Assembly (NCBI GenBank): GCA_041432705.1
Contig: JAPWAE010000009.1
Location: 42,830 to 106,829, forward strand
Source: Pauljensenia sp018375675
GTDB taxonomy: Bacteria; Actinomycetota; Actinomycetes; Actinomycetales; Actinomycetaceae
DNA: 64,000 bases
Direction of reading: 5' to 3'
Shown: piece by piece, positions 1 through 8,746 of the stretch
How the letters are laid out: each line of letters begins with the position of its first letter
Numbering within the stretch: the first letter of the stretch is position 1
Program-made: the position numbers and the translations under genes
The notes under the pieces: model-generated
Database searches by the model: none
The model's input: only the letters and a program-made list of their open reading frames with translations
What the model was told of the DNA's origin: nothing

Positions 1-121
1 GGTCGACCCATTCGCGCTCGCCCTTGGCCAGGGTCACGAAGTTGTTGACCGTGTTGGGGGCGTGGTTGGGGAACAGTTCGACGGTGATGTCGCCGGCGGA
101 GGTGTGAAGAATAGCTTTCAT
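1..121 (-). CDS. Peptidyl-prolyl cis-trans isomerase, cyclophilin type (N-terminal part only)
   Basis: Partial gene, cut by the left window edge. The reverse strand from the ATG at 121 reads MKAILHTSAGDITVELFPNH, followed by a stretch containing APNTVNNFVTLAKG. This is the characteristic first 40 residues of short cytoplasmic bacterial cyclophilins, where an opening beta strand (G-x-I-x-x-E-L-F) is followed by the P-x-T-V-x-N-F helix. The family catalyses cis-trans isomerisation of X-Pro bonds during folding. No signal peptide precedes the domain, so a cytoplasmic form is expected. The catalytic Arg and the rest of the fold lie outside the window. Confidence 0.9.
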   Translation of the reverse strand, partial: MKAILHTSAGDITVELFPNHAPNTVNNFVTLAKGEREWVD

Positions 122-272
122 GACTGTAATGGTCGCATCTTTTCCTGGGTGTTTCCTGTCCGTCACGCAGCTCACGCAAGCCGGTGGGCTGCAGATCACA
201 GCCCGTTGTAGCACAATAGGAGTGAGTGGCGCGTCCGCGCCCCCGTTTATTGTGGACAGAATCGGAGACATC

Positions 273-875
273 ATGGTTACTTCGCCGACTTTCGATGCAG
301 AAAAGCTGCGTGCATCCTCTCAGCAGCTTCGCGACGCTGCTGCCATTTACGCCGGCAAGGTTGCCGTGCGGGCTGCCGATCTGGCTGGCCAGGGCGTCGA
401 CTGGGCCGCGCCTCGCGCCCAGGCCGCGCTGAATTCCGCGATCGAGCACGCGACCCCCGCGATCGAGAACGCCGCCGCCCGTGCGCAGGCTGCCGCCGCG
501 CAGGCCGTTCCGGCGATCGAGAACGCTCGCGAGCACCTCGTGGACGACTACCTGCCGCGCGCTTCCCTCGCCGTCAACCAGGCAGGTGCCGCACTGTCGG
601 CTCGCGGTTCGCTGTCGGAGCGCGCTCGTCGCGCTTCCGAGGCTTCGGCTGTCGCCCTCACCACCCCCACGCGTAAGCGCCGCAAGTGCCGCGCGCTGCG
701 CGCCTTCGGCCTGACGGCCCTGGTGGGTGCTGTCGCCGGCGCGGGCTACATCCTGTGGAAGCGTTCGCAGCCGATCGAGGATCCGTGGGCCGAGGAGTAC
801 TGGGCGGATCTGGACACGGATTCTTTCGTGCCGGACACCGAGGCTGAGAAGGCCACCTTCGAGGCGGGCGAGTGA
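273..875 (+). CDS. Small membrane-anchored helical protein, DUF5324-like
   Basis: 200 aa. The ATG at 273 was chosen over an upstream in-frame ATG at 120, which lies across the start of the divergent cyclophilin gene. Residues 1-125 are Ala-rich amphipathic helices with repeats of AIE(H/N)A and A(R)AQAA. A basic stretch (RKRRKCRALR) precedes one transmembrane segment (FGLTALVGAVAGAGYILW, about 150-168), and an acidic Trp-rich tail follows (DPWAEEYWADLD). A helix-basic-TM-'DPWA' layout beside a cyclophilin gene resembles DUF5324 proteins I recall from other actinobacteria. That assignment rests on layout only and the function is unknown. Confidence 0.75.
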   Translation: MVTSPTFDAEKLRASSQQLRDAAAIYAGKVAVRAADLAGQGVDWAAPRAQAALNSAIEHATPAIENAAARAQAAAAQAVPAIENAREHLVDDYLPRASLAVNQAGAALSARGSLSERARRASEASAVALTTPTRKRRKCRALRAFGLTALVGAVAGAGYILWKRSQPIEDPWAEEYWADLDTDSFVPDTEAEKATFEAGE

Positions 876-903
876 ATTTAACCTTCTGAGAGGTTTTTGC
901 TTC

Positions 904-934
904 GGGGGCCGCGGCGCGCTGCGCTGCGGCCCCC
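904..934 (+). terminator. GC-rich hairpin, possible terminator
   Basis: GGGGGCCGC (904-912) pairs with GCGGCCCCC (926-934) 29 nt after the stop of the preceding gene. No T-run follows on the plus strand, so an intrinsic terminator function is only likely, not shown. Confidence 0.5.
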
Positions 935-1107
935 GCCCATTCGCGCGGGCGCCTTCACGCTTCTCTTATTGAGAGGGTTACTTTCTTCCGGAACGCAGCT
1001 CGCAGTTACCGAGCATTTTTGCGAGCCTTGCCGGTTGGTCATATGATGAGCATCATCTCATTAGTGTCTGCAGGCCGCGCCTGCGCTTGTTTCGCCTGGA
1101 GGTTTTC
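935..1107. other. Intergenic region with promoter of the type VII-like cluster
   Basis: Non-coding 5' region. It contains a direct/inverted ATGATGAGCATCATCTCAT element (about 1042-1060) that could be an operator, and ends with the ribosome-binding site TGGAGG at 1097-1102 ahead of the GTG at 1108. No other gene seen. Confidence 0.4.
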
Positions 1108-1596
1108 GTGAGCGACGTAAGCTTCGACTCAAATAAGCACGATCAGACGCGTCAGGACGCGACGAAGGGTGCTGAGTCTCTTAAGACTGCCGCGGATGGC
1201 ATCGACACCTTCGCCGGCGCGCAAGTTGAATCCGTGTGGGGCGAGGAGGCAAGCGTCGACGCTGCGCGCCGCGCACTTCGAGCCGCATACCAGGCAGTCG
1301 GAGAAGGTTACGCCACCGAAAGCACTAATGTTCTCGATTTTGGGGGCAAGGTTGACCAATCTGAGGCAGAATTCCTTCAAATGGAAGAGGAAAATGCTGG
1401 CTATTTCTCGCAAGCCAGTGCTGCCCTCATGCAAGATCCAGCCGTCGCCGCAGCAGCCGCTGGTGTATCCGGGTCAGGATCCTCCTCGAGTGCCGGATCA
1501 AGCAACGCCTCAGGTTCACCTGCTTCGACGGGTGCTTCAAATTCAGGGTCACAGGGCGAGGAAGACTCGAACGCAGATCCAAACTCCGACTTCTGA
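1108..1596 (+). CDS. ESX/WXG100-like helical protein with low-complexity tail
   Basis: 162 aa. The GTG at 1108 is preceded at good spacing by TGGAGG, so it is preferred over the TTG at 1087. Residues 1-105 are predicted helix-turn-helix of WXG100 size, with VESVWGEEAS at the turn. That is close to, but not, a W-x-G motif. Residues 115-162 are a Ser/Gly/Ala/Asn-rich disordered tail ending in acidic residues. No signal peptide. Next come a long helical/Gly-rich protein and two mycosin-like proteases, which is why a type VII secretion substrate or partner is the best guess. None of the core machine genes (EccB/C/D/E) is in the window. Confidence 0.7.
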   Translation: MSDVSFDSNKHDQTRQDATKGAESLKTAADGIDTFAGAQVESVWGEEASVDAARRALRAAYQAVGEGYATESTNVLDFGGKVDQSEAEFLQMEEENAGYFSQASAALMQDPAVAAAAAGVSGSGSSSSAGSSNASGSPASTGASNSGSQGEEDSNADPNSDF

Positions 1597-1616
1597 CACT
1601 AGGAAAGGATACTGCC

Positions 1617-3287
1617 GTGGTTCACAGCCCCATGTACGAGCGCCTCATGCGTTTCGTGGAGGACGCGAAGGCGAACGAGGCCCTGTCTGACTACGACAGC
1701 AAGCACAAGGCGACGCTGGAGGCGATGAAGGAAGCCGAAGAGTACATCCAGCATTTCCGGGAATACCAGGGATTCCAGGGCCAAACCGGCGACGCCATCG
1801 ATAAGTGGCTTGAACGTGCTGAGCGTCGTCTTGAGATGTGGCGCTCTAGCTATCTGGCCACAACACAGGTTGAGGTCGAGATGCGACGCGTCATGCAGCA
1901 CGCGCGCGAAGAGGCGGAGATGCTCTCTCCCGTCCTCGTCGACGCCAGGCTGGATAAACTGCGCGACGTGGCTGAGGTGACGATCCCGGTCATGGAGCAG
2001 TACGGCCTCGTCGGCATGGCCTATAACGCGGTCGCATCGACCGGCGCAGCCGTCTACGACGCGGTCGCGGCCCAGGCCAACAACCAGCGCGAGGCCAGCT
2101 CAACAGCAATCCTCGAACGTTTGAACCATTCAATGGATGCTCTAGCTACACATGCAGGATTCATCAAGCAAGCCCAACAACACCTCGCAGAAGCAGGTAC
2201 GCGAGATAGTCAGGTGACGATTCCGAAAGGCCCATCTACCCCCGACGTCGCCGATCAGCTCGAACAGGGTCGCAAGGGAGTCTCGCCTCACGATCCTGGC
2301 GTGTATCCAGGCAACAGGGACACCGACTACGGTCGATCGGACCTGCGCGATCCGAACTCCGGTGCCTACCCGAACGGCTTTAACGATCCGAACGCACAGG
2401 AAACGGACGCCGAGAAGCTACGCAGGCTCCAGTCCCAGCGCATCCCCGACAAGTTCATCAAGGACGGCGAGCTGGGCAGCCGGAGCAAGCCCATCACCGA
2501 CCCCGAGGACCTGAAGGACATCGACCTGCTGCACAGCCGCATCGGTGGCGAGCGCTACGCTAACGGCCTCACTCGCGGCGGCTACACCCCCGCGCCTCCA
2601 AGCGATCGCCACCATCCCCTGTGGAACATTAACGGGGGGCCCTCCACCCACTTCGACGCCTCCGGGCGCACGAGCCTCGCGGGTGCGGGTGCCCTGGGTG
2701 CCGGCGTTCTCGGCGCGGGCGCCCTCGGCGCCGCTGCCCTGGGCGCGCGCGGCGCGTCGGGCCTGGGTGCCGGTTCGCTGGGCGCGTTGGGTCGCGGCGG
2801 CGCAGGCGGCCTGGGAGCCTCCGGTCGTGGCGGCCTGGGCGCGGGCGGCCTGGGAGCCTCCGGTCGTGGTGGCCTGGGCGCAGGCGGCCTCGGCGGGCTG
2901 CGCGGAGGGTCGTCCTCCGCTGGCGGCCTTGGCTCCGGCGGTCTACCCGGTAGCGCGTCGGGCGGGACGACCGGCCTGACGGGCACGAACGGCGCCGGAG
3001 CGGCTGGAGCCGCTGGAAAGACGGGCGCCGGCAGTACCTCTGGCGGTTCGGGCGCGGCCGGACGGCCCGGCATGGGCGGCTTCATGGGTGCCGGCGCGGG
3101 CGCCGGTGGCGGCAAGGACGACAAGAAGGGCAAGCGGCGCAAGTACACGGCCTTCAAGTTCGAGGACGAAGAGGACGACGCGCTGCCCCCGGGCTACGTC
3201 AATCCGATGTCGCAGACCTACGGCTCGGACAAGGACCTGAAGCCCGCCTCCCCGAAGGACGACGGATGGGATCCTCGCCAATGGTGA
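1617..3287 (+). CDS. Large helical protein with Gly/Ala-rich repeats, type VII-associated (putative)
   Basis: 556 aa. GTG start with AGGAAAGGA 7 nt upstream. About residues 1-205 are long charged helices; YQGFQGQTGDAIDKWLER (about 50-67) recalls the turn of WXG/PPE-type hairpins. Residues 210-340 are Asp/Pro/Asn-rich. Residues about 350-500 are Gly/Ala/Leu-rich, with repeats built on GLGASGRGGLGAGG that are also repeated at DNA level. The end is KDDKKGKRRKYTAFKFE, then an acidic stretch and LPPGYVNP. No signal peptide or TM segment. It overlaps the following protease gene by 7 nt, so the two are probably translationally coupled. Specific function unknown; a secreted type VII substrate is inference. 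Confidence 0.75.
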   Translation: MVHSPMYERLMRFVEDAKANEALSDYDSKHKATLEAMKEAEEYIQHFREYQGFQGQTGDAIDKWLERAERRLEMWRSSYLATTQVEVEMRRVMQHAREEAEMLSPVLVDARLDKLRDVAEVTIPVMEQYGLVGMAYNAVASTGAAVYDAVAAQANNQREASSTAILERLNHSMDALATHAGFIKQAQQHLAEAGTRDSQVTIPKGPSTPDVADQLEQGRKGVSPHDPGVYPGNRDTDYGRSDLRDPNSGAYPNGFNDPNAQETDAEKLRRLQSQRIPDKFIKDGELGSRSKPITDPEDLKDIDLLHSRIGGERYANGLTRGGYTPAPPSDRHHPLWNINGGPSTHFDASGRTSLAGAGALGAGVLGAGALGAAALGARGASGLGAGSLGALGRGGAGGLGASGRGGLGAGGLGASGRGGLGAGGLGGLRGGSSSAGGLGSGGLPGSASGGTTGLTGTNGAGAAGAAGKTGAGSTSGGSGAAGRPGMGGFMGAGAGAGGGKDDKKGKRRKYTAFKFEDEEDDALPPGYVNPMSQTYGSDKDLKPASPKDDGWDPRQW

Positions 3288-4486
3288 CCACGAACCGCGC
3301 TTCCAATCGCCGCCGGCGGCTGAGTTTTGCGGGTGCGTGTGCGATGACCCTGGCCCTGGCGGCCGGGGCCATCGCCCTGCCCGCCGCTCCCGCTCACGCC
3401 GCCGACCCCATCACGGCGGCCGACCAGTCCTACTTCGCTTACTACAAGCTCGATCAGGCCAGGGCCAAGGGCTACACGGGTAAGGGCGTGACCATCGCAC
3501 TCATCGACGGCGAGGTGGACACCAGCGCGCCTGAGCTGGCAGGCGCCACCATCATCGACAAAACACCGTGCACCGTCACATCGAGCAACGAGAGTAAAAC
3601 TCACGGAACACTTGTCGCTTCTCTTCTAGGGTCGAGCCAGTACGGAGTTGCCCCCGACGCTTCGATATTGACCTACCGAAGCTTGTCCGCTAGTGAAGGT
3701 GACAGTGCAGACTCTGATTGCTACGGAGACTCTCAGTCGACAAAGCACTCAATCGCTTCGCTTCTCAATCATGCGATGAACGATGGCGCTTCGGTAATTT
3801 CTGTCGCTCAGGCGGTTCCGGACGAAAGTCGTGCACTCAAATGGGCAATTGCACGTTCGATGCACGAAAACGTTGTTATCGTCTCTTCGATGGGCAATGA
3901 ACGGAGAGATCAAAATATTACGCACCTCTCCCGCTTCTCAGGAGTTGTCGGCGTTAGCGCCATCGACCTCAACGGAAAGCTGGCAGACTATTCCTCATGG
4001 GGCCAAGGCGTCACTACGACTGCATTCGGCGGTCCCGTTACCGTCCGAAACTATGCAGACAATCAGATCGGACAGACTTCCGGCACATCAATTTCAGCTC
4101 CTCTTACCGCTGGTTTCATTACACTGGCCAAACAGAAGTGGCCCAACGCCACCAGCAACCAACTCCTCCAACTGCTCACACACACGGCCCGCACCGACCA
4201 AGACGGGTGGAATATATACACCGGATTCGGTCGTGTCGATCCAGGTGCCCTGGTCAACACCGATCCATCCCAGTACCCCGACGAGAACCCAATCGCGGAT
4301 AAAGGTGGCGGATCCAGCCCCACTGCCGAAGAAGTTCAAGCGTACGCTGATGGCGTCGTCGCACCAACAGAGCTCGCCTTCGACGACTCGTACACCTACC
4401 GCGGCCTCGACGAATCCGTTGTGCGAGACACAGACATCACCACACCAATCCATCTGGGCACCAGCCCCCGCTACCACGCCAAATGA
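3281..4486 (+). CDS. Secreted subtilisin-like serine protease, mycosin-like, copy A
   Basis: 401 aa. The ATG at 3281 matches the start of the downstream paralogue; an in-frame ATG at 3266 is possible. A Sec signal with basic RRRR and a long hydrophobic core ends in PAHA|AD. Peptidase S8 triad: Asp76 in ALIDGEVD, His108 in THGT, Ser270 in SGTSISAP; the oxyanion Asn is in SSMGNER. Unlike type VII mycosins it has no C-terminal membrane anchor and ends in HLGTSPRYHAK, so a soluble exported enzyme is expected. The central third (about 3590-4120) has lower GC and different codon use from both its own ends and the paralogue. It is followed by copy B through an ATGA overlap. Confidence 0.85.
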   Translation: MVTTNRASNRRRRLSFAGACAMTLALAAGAIALPAAPAHAADPITAADQSYFAYYKLDQARAKGYTGKGVTIALIDGEVDTSAPELAGATIIDKTPCTVTSSNESKTHGTLVASLLGSSQYGVAPDASILTYRSLSASEGDSADSDCYGDSQSTKHSIASLLNHAMNDGASVISVAQAVPDESRALKWAIARSMHENVVIVSSMGNERRDQNITHLSRFSGVVGVSAIDLNGKLADYSSWGQGVTTTAFGGPVTVRNYADNQIGQTSGTSISAPLTAGFITLAKQKWPNATSNQLLQLLTHTARTDQDGWNIYTGFGRVDPGALVNTDPSQYPDENPIADKGGGSSPTAEEVQAYADGVVAPTELAFDDSYTYRGLDESVVRDTDITTPIHLGTSPRYHAK

Positions 4487-4507
4487 CAACTAACCCAACC
4501 AGACACC
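3314..4507 (+). repeat. Tandem gene duplication with conserved blocks (offset 1193 bp)
   Basis: Blocks 3314-3383 and 4507-4576 are identical, and near-identity continues to about 3580/4773. A second identical block lies at about 4126-4190/5319-5383 and a third at the 3' ends (4441-4486/5634-5682). The sequence between the blocks is strongly diverged. Offset is a constant 1193 bp at both ends, so length was conserved while sequence changed. Confidence 0.85.
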
Positions 4508-5682
4508 GGCGGCTGAGTTTTGCGGGTGCGTGTGCGATGACCCTGGCCCTGGCGGCCGGGGCCATCGCCCTGCCCGCTGCCCCCGCGCATGCGGCCGACC
4601 CGATCACGGCGGCCGAACAGCCTCACTTCGCTTACTACAAGCTCGATCAGGCGCGGGCCAAGGGCTACACGGGTAAGGGCGTGACCATCGCACTTCTCGA
4701 CGGCGAGGTGGACACCAGCGCACCCGAGCTGGCCGGTGCCACCATCATCGATAAAACACCGTGTACCGTCACTTCCAGCGCCTACTCGAAGAGCCACGGC
4801 ACGGCCATGGCCTCACTCCTGGTCTCCAAAGAGTACGGCGTCGCACCCGACGCAACCCTGCTGTCCTACCGAACGAAATACGTCCAAGATGGAGACACGG
4901 CGGAATCAGATTGCCAAGGCCACCACGGCAACAGTCTCTACGAGCCCGAGTGGCTGATCAATCAGGCCATCACCGACGGCGCACAAATCATCAGCATCTC
5001 TGCATCAAATGGACTTACCAACGACGCGATGAAGTGGGCGATCGCCCGCGCCAACGCACTGGGCGTTATCGTCGTGGGCGCCGCAGGAAACGACAGGGAA
5101 GAAGACACACTCGATAGCTACGGCAAGTGGTCTGGGGTGGTGAGCGTCAGCGCCATCGACACCTCCGGCAAGCGCGCCGAATACTCCTCGTGGGGTAAGG
5201 GTGTGACAGTTGCGGCCGTGGGAGGCCCCATCGTCGCCCACAACTACAAGACCGACACCAACATCAGCACGCAAGGCACCTCCAACGCCACGCCCCTGGT
5301 TGCCGGATTCCTGGCCCTGGCCAAACAGAAGTGGCCCAACGCCACCAGCAACCAACTCCTCCAACTACTCACGCACACGGCCCGAACCGATCAAAGCGGG
5401 TGGAACAAGTACATCGGATACGGCGGAGCTGACCCCGGAGCCATGGTCAATACCGATCCGTCCCAGTACCCCGACGATAACCCGATCATGGATAAGGGCA
5501 ACGACCGCCTCGGCCCCACCACCGAGGAGTCCCAGCAGTACCTCGCCGGCCTCGTCGACCCCCGCGACATCGCTGGAGACACCACCTACATCTACCGCGG
5601 CCTCGACGAAAGCATCCTGAAAGACACGGACATCCCCACACCAATTCACCTGGGCACCAGCCCCCGCTACCACGCCAAGTAG
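4483..5682 (+). CDS. Secreted subtilisin-like serine protease, mycosin-like, copy B
   Basis: 399 aa; starts in the ATGA that ends copy A. Same signal peptide as copy A. Triad retained: Asp73 in ALLDGEVD, His105 in KSHGTAM, Ser267 in QGTSNATP; the oxyanion Asn is in GAAGND. The serine motif GTSNATP differs from GTSISAP in copy A, suggesting a different substrate pocket. The first 85-90 residues and a block around KQKWPNATSNQLLQLLTHTA are almost identical between copies, while the middle is clearly diverged. No C-terminal TM. Probable role: maturation of exported proteins of this cluster (inference). Confidence 0.85.
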   Translation: MTTNPTRHRRLSFAGACAMTLALAAGAIALPAAPAHAADPITAAEQPHFAYYKLDQARAKGYTGKGVTIALLDGEVDTSAPELAGATIIDKTPCTVTSSAYSKSHGTAMASLLVSKEYGVAPDATLLSYRTKYVQDGDTAESDCQGHHGNSLYEPEWLINQAITDGAQIISISASNGLTNDAMKWAIARANALGVIVVGAAGNDREEDTLDSYGKWSGVVSVSAIDTSGKRAEYSSWGKGVTVAAVGGPIVAHNYKTDTNISTQGTSNATPLVAGFLALAKQKWPNATSNQLLQLLTHTARTDQSGWNKYIGYGGADPGAMVNTDPSQYPDDNPIMDKGNDRLGPTTEESQQYLAGLVDPRDIAGDTTYIYRGLDESILKDTDIPTPIHLGTSPRYHAK

Positions 5683-5690
5683 GACAGAAA

Positions 5691-5732
5691 AGACCCCGCG
5701 TCGCCACCGTTTGGTGGTTCGGCGCGGGGTCT
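5691..5732. terminator. Bidirectional intrinsic terminator
   Basis: AGACCCCGCG (5691-5700) pairs with CGCGGGGTCT (5722-5731), and an inner GCCACC/GGTGG stem closes the loop. It sits between convergent genes. An A-rich stretch precedes and a T-containing stretch follows. Confidence 0.8.
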
Positions 5733-5746
5733 ATCGTCTCTCAGGA

Positions 5747-6226
5747 TCAGCTCTTCGACGAAGAGTTCATCGCAGCAACCACAATCGCTACGATGGCGGA
5801 GACCAGGATAAGGATGATGCCGAGCGGCGTGAGGTAGAACAACATGATGACTCCGAGCCATAACAAGCCGTCTCCACTATCGCCATGATCGCCGGGAATG
5901 AGCCCAATGAACACCTCGGCAAGCAAGGGCGAAACCGCTAAAAACAGGCCAACTACGAGCAAAATGACCGCCAGCTTGTATGACGTGCGACGACGAGCAG
6001 GCGCCGCAGGTCCGTAGACCCCAGGCCCTGGCTGCGGGAAGCCTGCTTGCATCCCGGCCCCCACGGGCATCTGCCCCCAACTCTGCTGCATGTCGGGTTG
6101 CATGGCTTCCACCGGCGCATACTGCACCTGAGGGGGAGCCGGAACCTGCTGGGGGCCGGGCACCTGCTGGGGGTTGTACCCCGGCACAGCGTTCGGGTCG
6201 GGGACCTGGGGATTCGTTGTTGTCAC
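5747..6226 (-). CDS. Small membrane protein with Pro/Gln-rich N-terminus
   Basis: 159 aa. Residues 1-80 are Pro/Gln-rich and probably disordered (repeats of PQQVPGPQQVP). After RRRTSYK come two transmembrane helices, LAVILLVVGLFLAVSPLLAEV and a C-terminal one (LFYLTPLGIILILVSAIVAIVVAAM). First of a cluster of similarly built proteins between 5.7 and 10.6 kb. The closest in build is the protein at 10195-10575 (same PAxARRRxSKLA-TM pattern). Function unknown. Confidence 0.75.
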   Translation of the reverse strand: MTTTNPQVPDPNAVPGYNPQQVPGPQQVPAPPQVQYAPVEAMQPDMQQSWGQMPVGAGMQAGFPQPGPGVYGPAAPARRRTSYKLAVILLVVGLFLAVSPLLAEVFIGLIPGDHGDSGDGLLWLGVIMLFYLTPLGIILILVSAIVAIVVAAMNSSSKS

Positions 6227-6281
6227 AGGTGTTCCTTGGGGGTCGATGGTGTAGGAGCAGAGGTCGACGGATGAGACGATC

Positions 6282-6725
6282 TTAGAACAGCGAGATGAGA
6301 GAGAAGAACCCGTAGATCAAGAGGATCAGAAGAACTACGAGGCCGACAACCGTGAGCGGCGCAGCATTCATGAGTAGGCCTCGGGCGATGTAGCCGCGCT
6401 CGGAGGGATTCTTCGTCTTCTGGAGCGCGATGAAGCCGAGGACCAGACCGATAATGTTCACCACGACGACGGGGATGGAGAAGAATCCGGCCATGAAGAT
6501 GAAGGCGACCGGAGCCAGATCCAGTGCGTGCTCACCCCTCGGAATCAGCACGTACACCAGCGTTCCGAGGATAACCACTGCGAAGACAACAAGTCCGGTG
6601 ATCCCGAATCCGCGACACGCTGCACCGAGGGCCTTTCCTCCGCTGCGCCCCGGAACGGCGAGCTGCCGGGGATCCTGCGACGGAGACACATGTGGGCCAG
6701 AACCATTCAAATATGGGGCTGTCAC
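6282..6725 (-). CDS. Small multi-pass membrane protein (DUF4190-like layout)
   Basis: 147 aa. A short polar N-terminus is followed by about three hydrophobic segments: FGITGLVVFAVVILGTLVYVLI, VAFIFMAGFFSIPVVVVNIIGLVLGFIAL and LTVVGLVVLLILLIYGFF. The segment VNIIGLVLGFIALQKTKN resembles the turn of DUF4190 proteins and the neighbour at 6777-7265 (INIVGLILGVTGRKR). Function unknown. Confidence 0.72.
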   Translation of the reverse strand: MTAPYLNGSGPHVSPSQDPRQLAVPGRSGGKALGAACRGFGITGLVVFAVVILGTLVYVLIPRGEHALDLAPVAFIFMAGFFSIPVVVVNIIGLVLGFIALQKTKNPSERGYIARGLLMNAAPLTVVGLVVLLILLIYGFFSLISLF

Positions 6726-6776
6726 AGTTATTCCTCCAATCGTTGGCGGCTATCAAACAGCGGCATTCCGGATGGG

Positions 6777-7265
6777 TCAGGACGCCATCGCAAAGAGGAA
6801 GGTGAGCGTAACAGCAGCCAGGAACAGGAACATCGGGATGACATTCATCCAAATCCCGACCTTGGATAGCGTGTCGCGACGAGAATCCTGCACCCGCTTG
6901 CGCCCAGTCACGCCAAGGATGAGACCAACGATGTTTATGATCGCACCCGGGATGTAGGTCATTACGGCGCCAAATATGAAGGCGAGCGGAGCCATAGCCC
7001 TCTCATAGGAGTCATGCGCATCGAACGAGATATAGGCTGCAAAGAACAGCCCACCAACGCAGATGACAATCCCAACAACACCAAGGCATATGGAGGCCAC
7101 GCCGAGGCCTCGGCTGGGCGGAGCAGCAAATTCCGGCGCCGGCTGCATGTCGGCGTAGGGGTTGCCTGGCACGATACCGGGGTAGGCAGGCACCGTGCCT
7201 GGATTACCCGGCACACTGCCGGAGTAGTTGGGCATCCCCGAGCCGACAGGATTGGGCATCGTCAT
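6777..7265 (-). CDS. Pro/Gly-rich small membrane protein
   Basis: 162 aa. Residues 1-45 contain a repeated PG(N/I/T)P pattern. Three to four hydrophobic helices follow: GVASICLGVVGIVICVGGLFF, a segment around FIFGAVMTYIPGAIINIVGLILG, and a C-terminal one (IPMFLFLAAVTLTFLFAM). The middle loop INIVGLILGVTGRKR aligns with the preceding paralogue. Function unknown. Confidence 0.72.
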   Translation of the reverse strand: MTMPNPVGSGMPNYSGSVPGNPGTVPAYPGIVPGNPYADMQPAPEFAAPPSRGLGVASICLGVVGIVICVGGLFFAAYISFDAHDSYERAMAPLAFIFGAVMTYIPGAIINIVGLILGVTGRKRVQDSRRDTLSKVGIWMNVIPMFLFLAAVTLTFLFAMAS

Positions 7266-7413
7266 CGTTGATCCTTCGTAGGTTGACCGTCGCGCCCATG
7301 CGGGCGACTACGACAATCCTAAACGAGAGGGAGTCGGAATCTCCCGTGGCGGTATGAGGCTCTCGATGACGAGGCCGACGCGGCTCGAGACCTCCTCACG
7401 TCGCGAGAAGGTG

Positions 7414-7824
7414 TTATTTCCATCCGAATAGCCACTCGGCGAAGCCTGCTCCCAGCACGCTGTAGGCCCCGACAATAACGAGGACGGGACTCAGGCACAG
7501 GACCACTCCGCACAGGCTCGCGCTGCGCTGTTCGCTCGACACATCTGATTCACCCAGCTCTGCCCTGGCGATGACGAGGCCGGTGAGACTCAGACAAGTG
7601 GTGAGGCCGCCGCCGATCATCGCAATGACACGGTTGTAGACGATGCCGTCAACCTGATGGAAGTCTGGGTGGAGCAGGACGACTATCTCGACGATGATCA
7701 CAGCGGCGATGGAGATCGCGGTGACAATCCAGGCACCGGCACCACATCTGAGGGGCGTCCACCTTTTGCGGGGCGTGCCGGGATACGGCTGTACACCACC
7801 GCGTTCACGATCCGGAGCCTCCAT
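7414..7824 (-). CDS. Small multi-pass membrane protein
   Basis: 136 aa. The ATG at 7824 follows a strong purine-rich ribosome-binding site (GGAGGGAGGGG). Three to four hydrophobic segments: WIVTAISIAAVIIVEIVVLL, VIAMIGGGLTTCLSLTGLVI and VVLCLSPVLVIVGAYSVLGA. No family recognised. Part of the local membrane-protein cluster. Confidence 0.65.
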   Translation of the reverse strand: MEAPDRERGGVQPYPGTPRKRWTPLRCGAGAWIVTAISIAAVIIVEIVVLLHPDFHQVDGIVYNRVIAMIGGGLTTCLSLTGLVIARAELGESDVSSEQRSASLCGVVLCLSPVLVIVGAYSVLGAGFAEWLFGWK

Positions 7825-7908
7825 GCCCCTCCCTCCAAAAGTATTTCAAAATTGAGATTAATGGAGAGGGGGTATTAATGCAAGGAGGAACGAGCTGGGG
7901 ATAGCGCT

Positions 7909-8718
7909 CTACGAGATTGCGGCAAGAACCACCAGGGGGAGGAAAAGCACGCACCAGCACAGGGGCGCATTCAGGACTATTCCCCACGTAGCGAGCGCCC
8001 GCTCAGACTCACTGTCGGCATTCCGACGCGCCCGTATTCCCTTGATCAAGCCAGTCAGCTGGGCAATGCCCACCGGGACGCCCACGTAGAGGCAGACAAT
8101 GATGACAGTGAGGCCGGGCAAGAACGGATCCTCTGTCGTAGCGAAATCCTTGAGGACCGCGAACAGACCGATAAGCAACGCTTCACCCATCGTCAGCAAG
8201 CCTGCGATCCCCAGCCCCACCGATGTCGCACCCGCACTGCTGAAGAAGCGCTCAAACAGGGAAAAACACATGGACAGGACCGCACCGCCACACACAGCGA
8301 GGAGGGGCACGAGCGCCCGCGGATCGGGGACCAAGCCAACGACGGGGGTGATGCAGGCGCAGCCAAGGAAGAAGGCATTCGCACCCACTCCCAGCGCGCA
8401 GCGCCCAAGCTCCGCGCGCTCCTCGGCGTACCTTCGCCCCACGAACCCGGCAACGACACCCGCCAGATGAACGATCCCCGCCACACCGGCTACGGGCAGG
8501 ACAGAACGGATGAACTCGCCGTCGCTCATAACCGCAAACTCGCCGGGAATGACGAGGTTAGCGCCGGCGCTCATCTCGTCAAAAACCGAGGTCGACAGGA
8601 CGATGAAACCCCCGATGATCACGGCAAGTCCCAAGAGTGCGCAGGCCAAGGACAACCTGTGCATCATTCGCAACACGCGCTTGTTGGGCACAGGTGCGGG
8701 ACCGCTGTGATCATTCAT
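7909..8718 (-). CDS. Multi-pass membrane protein of the local cluster
   Basis: 269 aa. Start set at the ATG at 8718 (MNDHSGPAP) because GGAG lies 7-10 nt upstream; an in-frame ATG at 8730 lacks a site. About seven hydrophobic segments arranged as a tandem of the smaller neighbours: a polar start, then pairs of helices separated by short basic loops (GRRYAEER, KGIRARRN). It looks like a duplicated version of the 130-160 aa proteins beside it. Function unknown. Confidence 0.68.
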   Translation of the reverse strand: MNDHSGPAPVPNKRVLRMMHRLSLACALLGLAVIIGGFIVLSTSVFDEMSAGANLVIPGEFAVMSDGEFIRSVLPVAGVAGIVHLAGVVAGFVGRRYAEERAELGRCALGVGANAFFLGCACITPVVGLVPDPRALVPLLAVCGGAVLSMCFSLFERFFSSAGATSVGLGIAGLLTMGEALLIGLFAVLKDFATTEDPFLPGLTVIIVCLYVGVPVGIAQLTGLIKGIRARRNADSESERALATWGIVLNAPLCWCVLFLPLVVLAAIS

Positions 8719-8746
8719 CACTATCTCCATCCGACGCTTCAGTGAC

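Noticed and set aside
2582..3157. Pro-rich minus-strand frame (191 codons)
   Set aside because: It is the reverse complement of the Gly/Ala-rich repeat of the 1617-3287 gene, where GGC/GCC-rich DNA stays open in several frames.
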